Below are positions 63,561 to 64,000 of a stretch of 64,000 bases of DNA, piece after piece. Below the pieces are notes generated by a model, which saw only the letters and a list, made by a program, of their open reading frames with translations, made no database searches and had not been told where the DNA came from. A program made the position numbers and the translations under genes. Location of the stretch: NCBI RefSeq assembly GCF_016097555.1, contig NC_054706.1:57380884-57444883 (forward strand). Reading direction: 5' to 3'. Every line of letters begins with the position of its first letter. Position 1 is the stretch's first letter. The stretch comes from Gigantopelta aegis (lineage: Eukaryota; Mollusca; Gastropoda; Neomphalida; Peltospiridae).

Positions 63561-63959
63561 TAAAAAAGTAAAGTTTGTTTTATTTAACGACGCCGCTAGA
63601 GCACATTGATTTTTTATCTTATCATCGGCTATTGGACGTCAAACATATGGTCATTCTGACACTGTTTTTAGAGGAAACCCGCTGTCGCCACATAGGCTAC
63701 TCTTTTTACGACAGGCAGCAAGGGATCTTTTATTTGCGCTTCCCACAGGCAGGATAGCACAAACCATGGCCTTTGTTGAACCAGTTATGGATCACTGGTC
63801 GGTGCAAGTGGTTTACACCTACCCATTGAGCCTTGCGGAGCACTCACTCAGGGTTTGGAGTCGATATCTCGATTAAAAATCCCATGCCTCGGCTGGGATC
63901 CGAACCCAGTACCTACCAGCCTGTAGACCGATGGCTTGCCACGACGCCACCGAGGCCGG
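63561..63959 (-). mobile_element. SINE, head C, tail 4, with 14-bp TSD
   Basis: TTGACATCCAATAG flanks at 63547-63560 and 63960-63973. Head CGGCCTCGGTGGCGTCGTGG, B box GGGTTCGGATCCCAGCCGAG. Confidence 0.96.
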
Positions 63960-64000
63960 TTGACATCCAATAGCTGATTCTTAATTAATTAATGTGCTCC

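Larger units (their letters stand above)
62846..64000 (+). mobile_element. SINE, head B, tail 1, split by two insertions
   Basis: Pieces 62846-62991 (head and core), 63467-63560 (core to tail) and 63960-64000 (tail, running off the window). Confidence 0.9.

Overview
The window looks like nuclear DNA of a mollusc, probably a marine gastropod or bivalve. The grounds are AT-rich, intron-rich sequence, a multi-exon Wnt gene, a lophotrochozoan-style neuropeptide receptor, and a dense load of tRNA-derived SINEs whose core (CAAAGGCCGTGGTATGTGC, then CATATAAAAGATCCCTTGCTGC) I associate from memory with molluscan SINEs of the MetaSINE type. There are no bacterial-style operons, rRNA genes, CRISPR arrays or free-standing tRNA genes.

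Host genes. (1) A complete Wnt8-type gene lies on the minus strand. Six exons between 34297 and 21871 join with matching splice phases into a 356-residue secreted Wnt. (2) The two 3'-most exons of a rhodopsin-class neuropeptide receptor (SIFamide/NPFF-receptor-like) lie on the minus strand at 55938-56037 and 47206-48004. Exons for TM1-TM2 are not visible and probably lie beyond 64000. (3) An intronless peptide-GPCR-like copy on the minus strand, 6041-7137, carries two frameshifts and an in-frame stop and is a pseudogene.

Transposons. At 1189-4893 sits a DNA-transposon-like unit with roughly 110-bp terminal inverted repeats (TIRs). It encodes, in three overlapping minus-strand frames, a protein with a PIN/XPG-like nuclease core and a tesmin/TSO1-like CXC cysteine cluster. 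The rest of the window is full of small non-autonomous inverted-repeat elements. I label the families M1 (TGCTAGGATCAGACTA), M2 (CTATAGG), M3 (TTAAAGGGACA..CCCTAGTTT), M4 (TTAAAGGGACAGTCCTGAGTTT), M5 (TTAAAGGTGCTATGTCAAAG), M6 (CCCCGTTTTACGAAGCGATC), M7 (GC-rich ends), M8 (GGCCGTTAGATACCATTT), plus single hAT-like, mariner-like and fold-back elements. Many are nested inside each other.

SINEs. About fifty copies or fragments are present. They are modular: three tRNA-like heads (A: TAGCCCAGTGGT / GGATCGATCCC; B: TTAGCTCAGTCGGTTGAG / CGCAGGATCGAACC; C: CCTCGGTGGCGTCGTGG / GGGTTCGGATCCC), a shared core, and tails 1 (ending GTGGTGTCGTTAAACAAAAC), 2 (ending GTGCGTCGTTAAATAAAAC), 3 (ending AATAAGTTGAAATGAAATG) and 4 (a tail 2/tail 1 chimera). 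Many have visible target-site duplications (TSDs).

Layout: 1-1190 SINE, 30-bp minisatellite; 1189-4893 PIN/CXC element; 5.7-9.4 kb degenerate repeats, GPCR pseudogene, tetranucleotide and 84-bp satellites; 9.4-21.3 kb repeats only; 21.4-34.3 kb Wnt8 with repeat-laden introns; 34.3-47.2 kb repeats; 47.2-56.0 kb receptor exons around a 7.9-kb intron; 56-64 kb repeats, including a large inverted duplication at 59.5-62.8 kb and a stack of nested insertions at 62.8-64.0 kb. Most open frames outside the named genes are translations of simple repeats or SINEs and are not annotated as genes.
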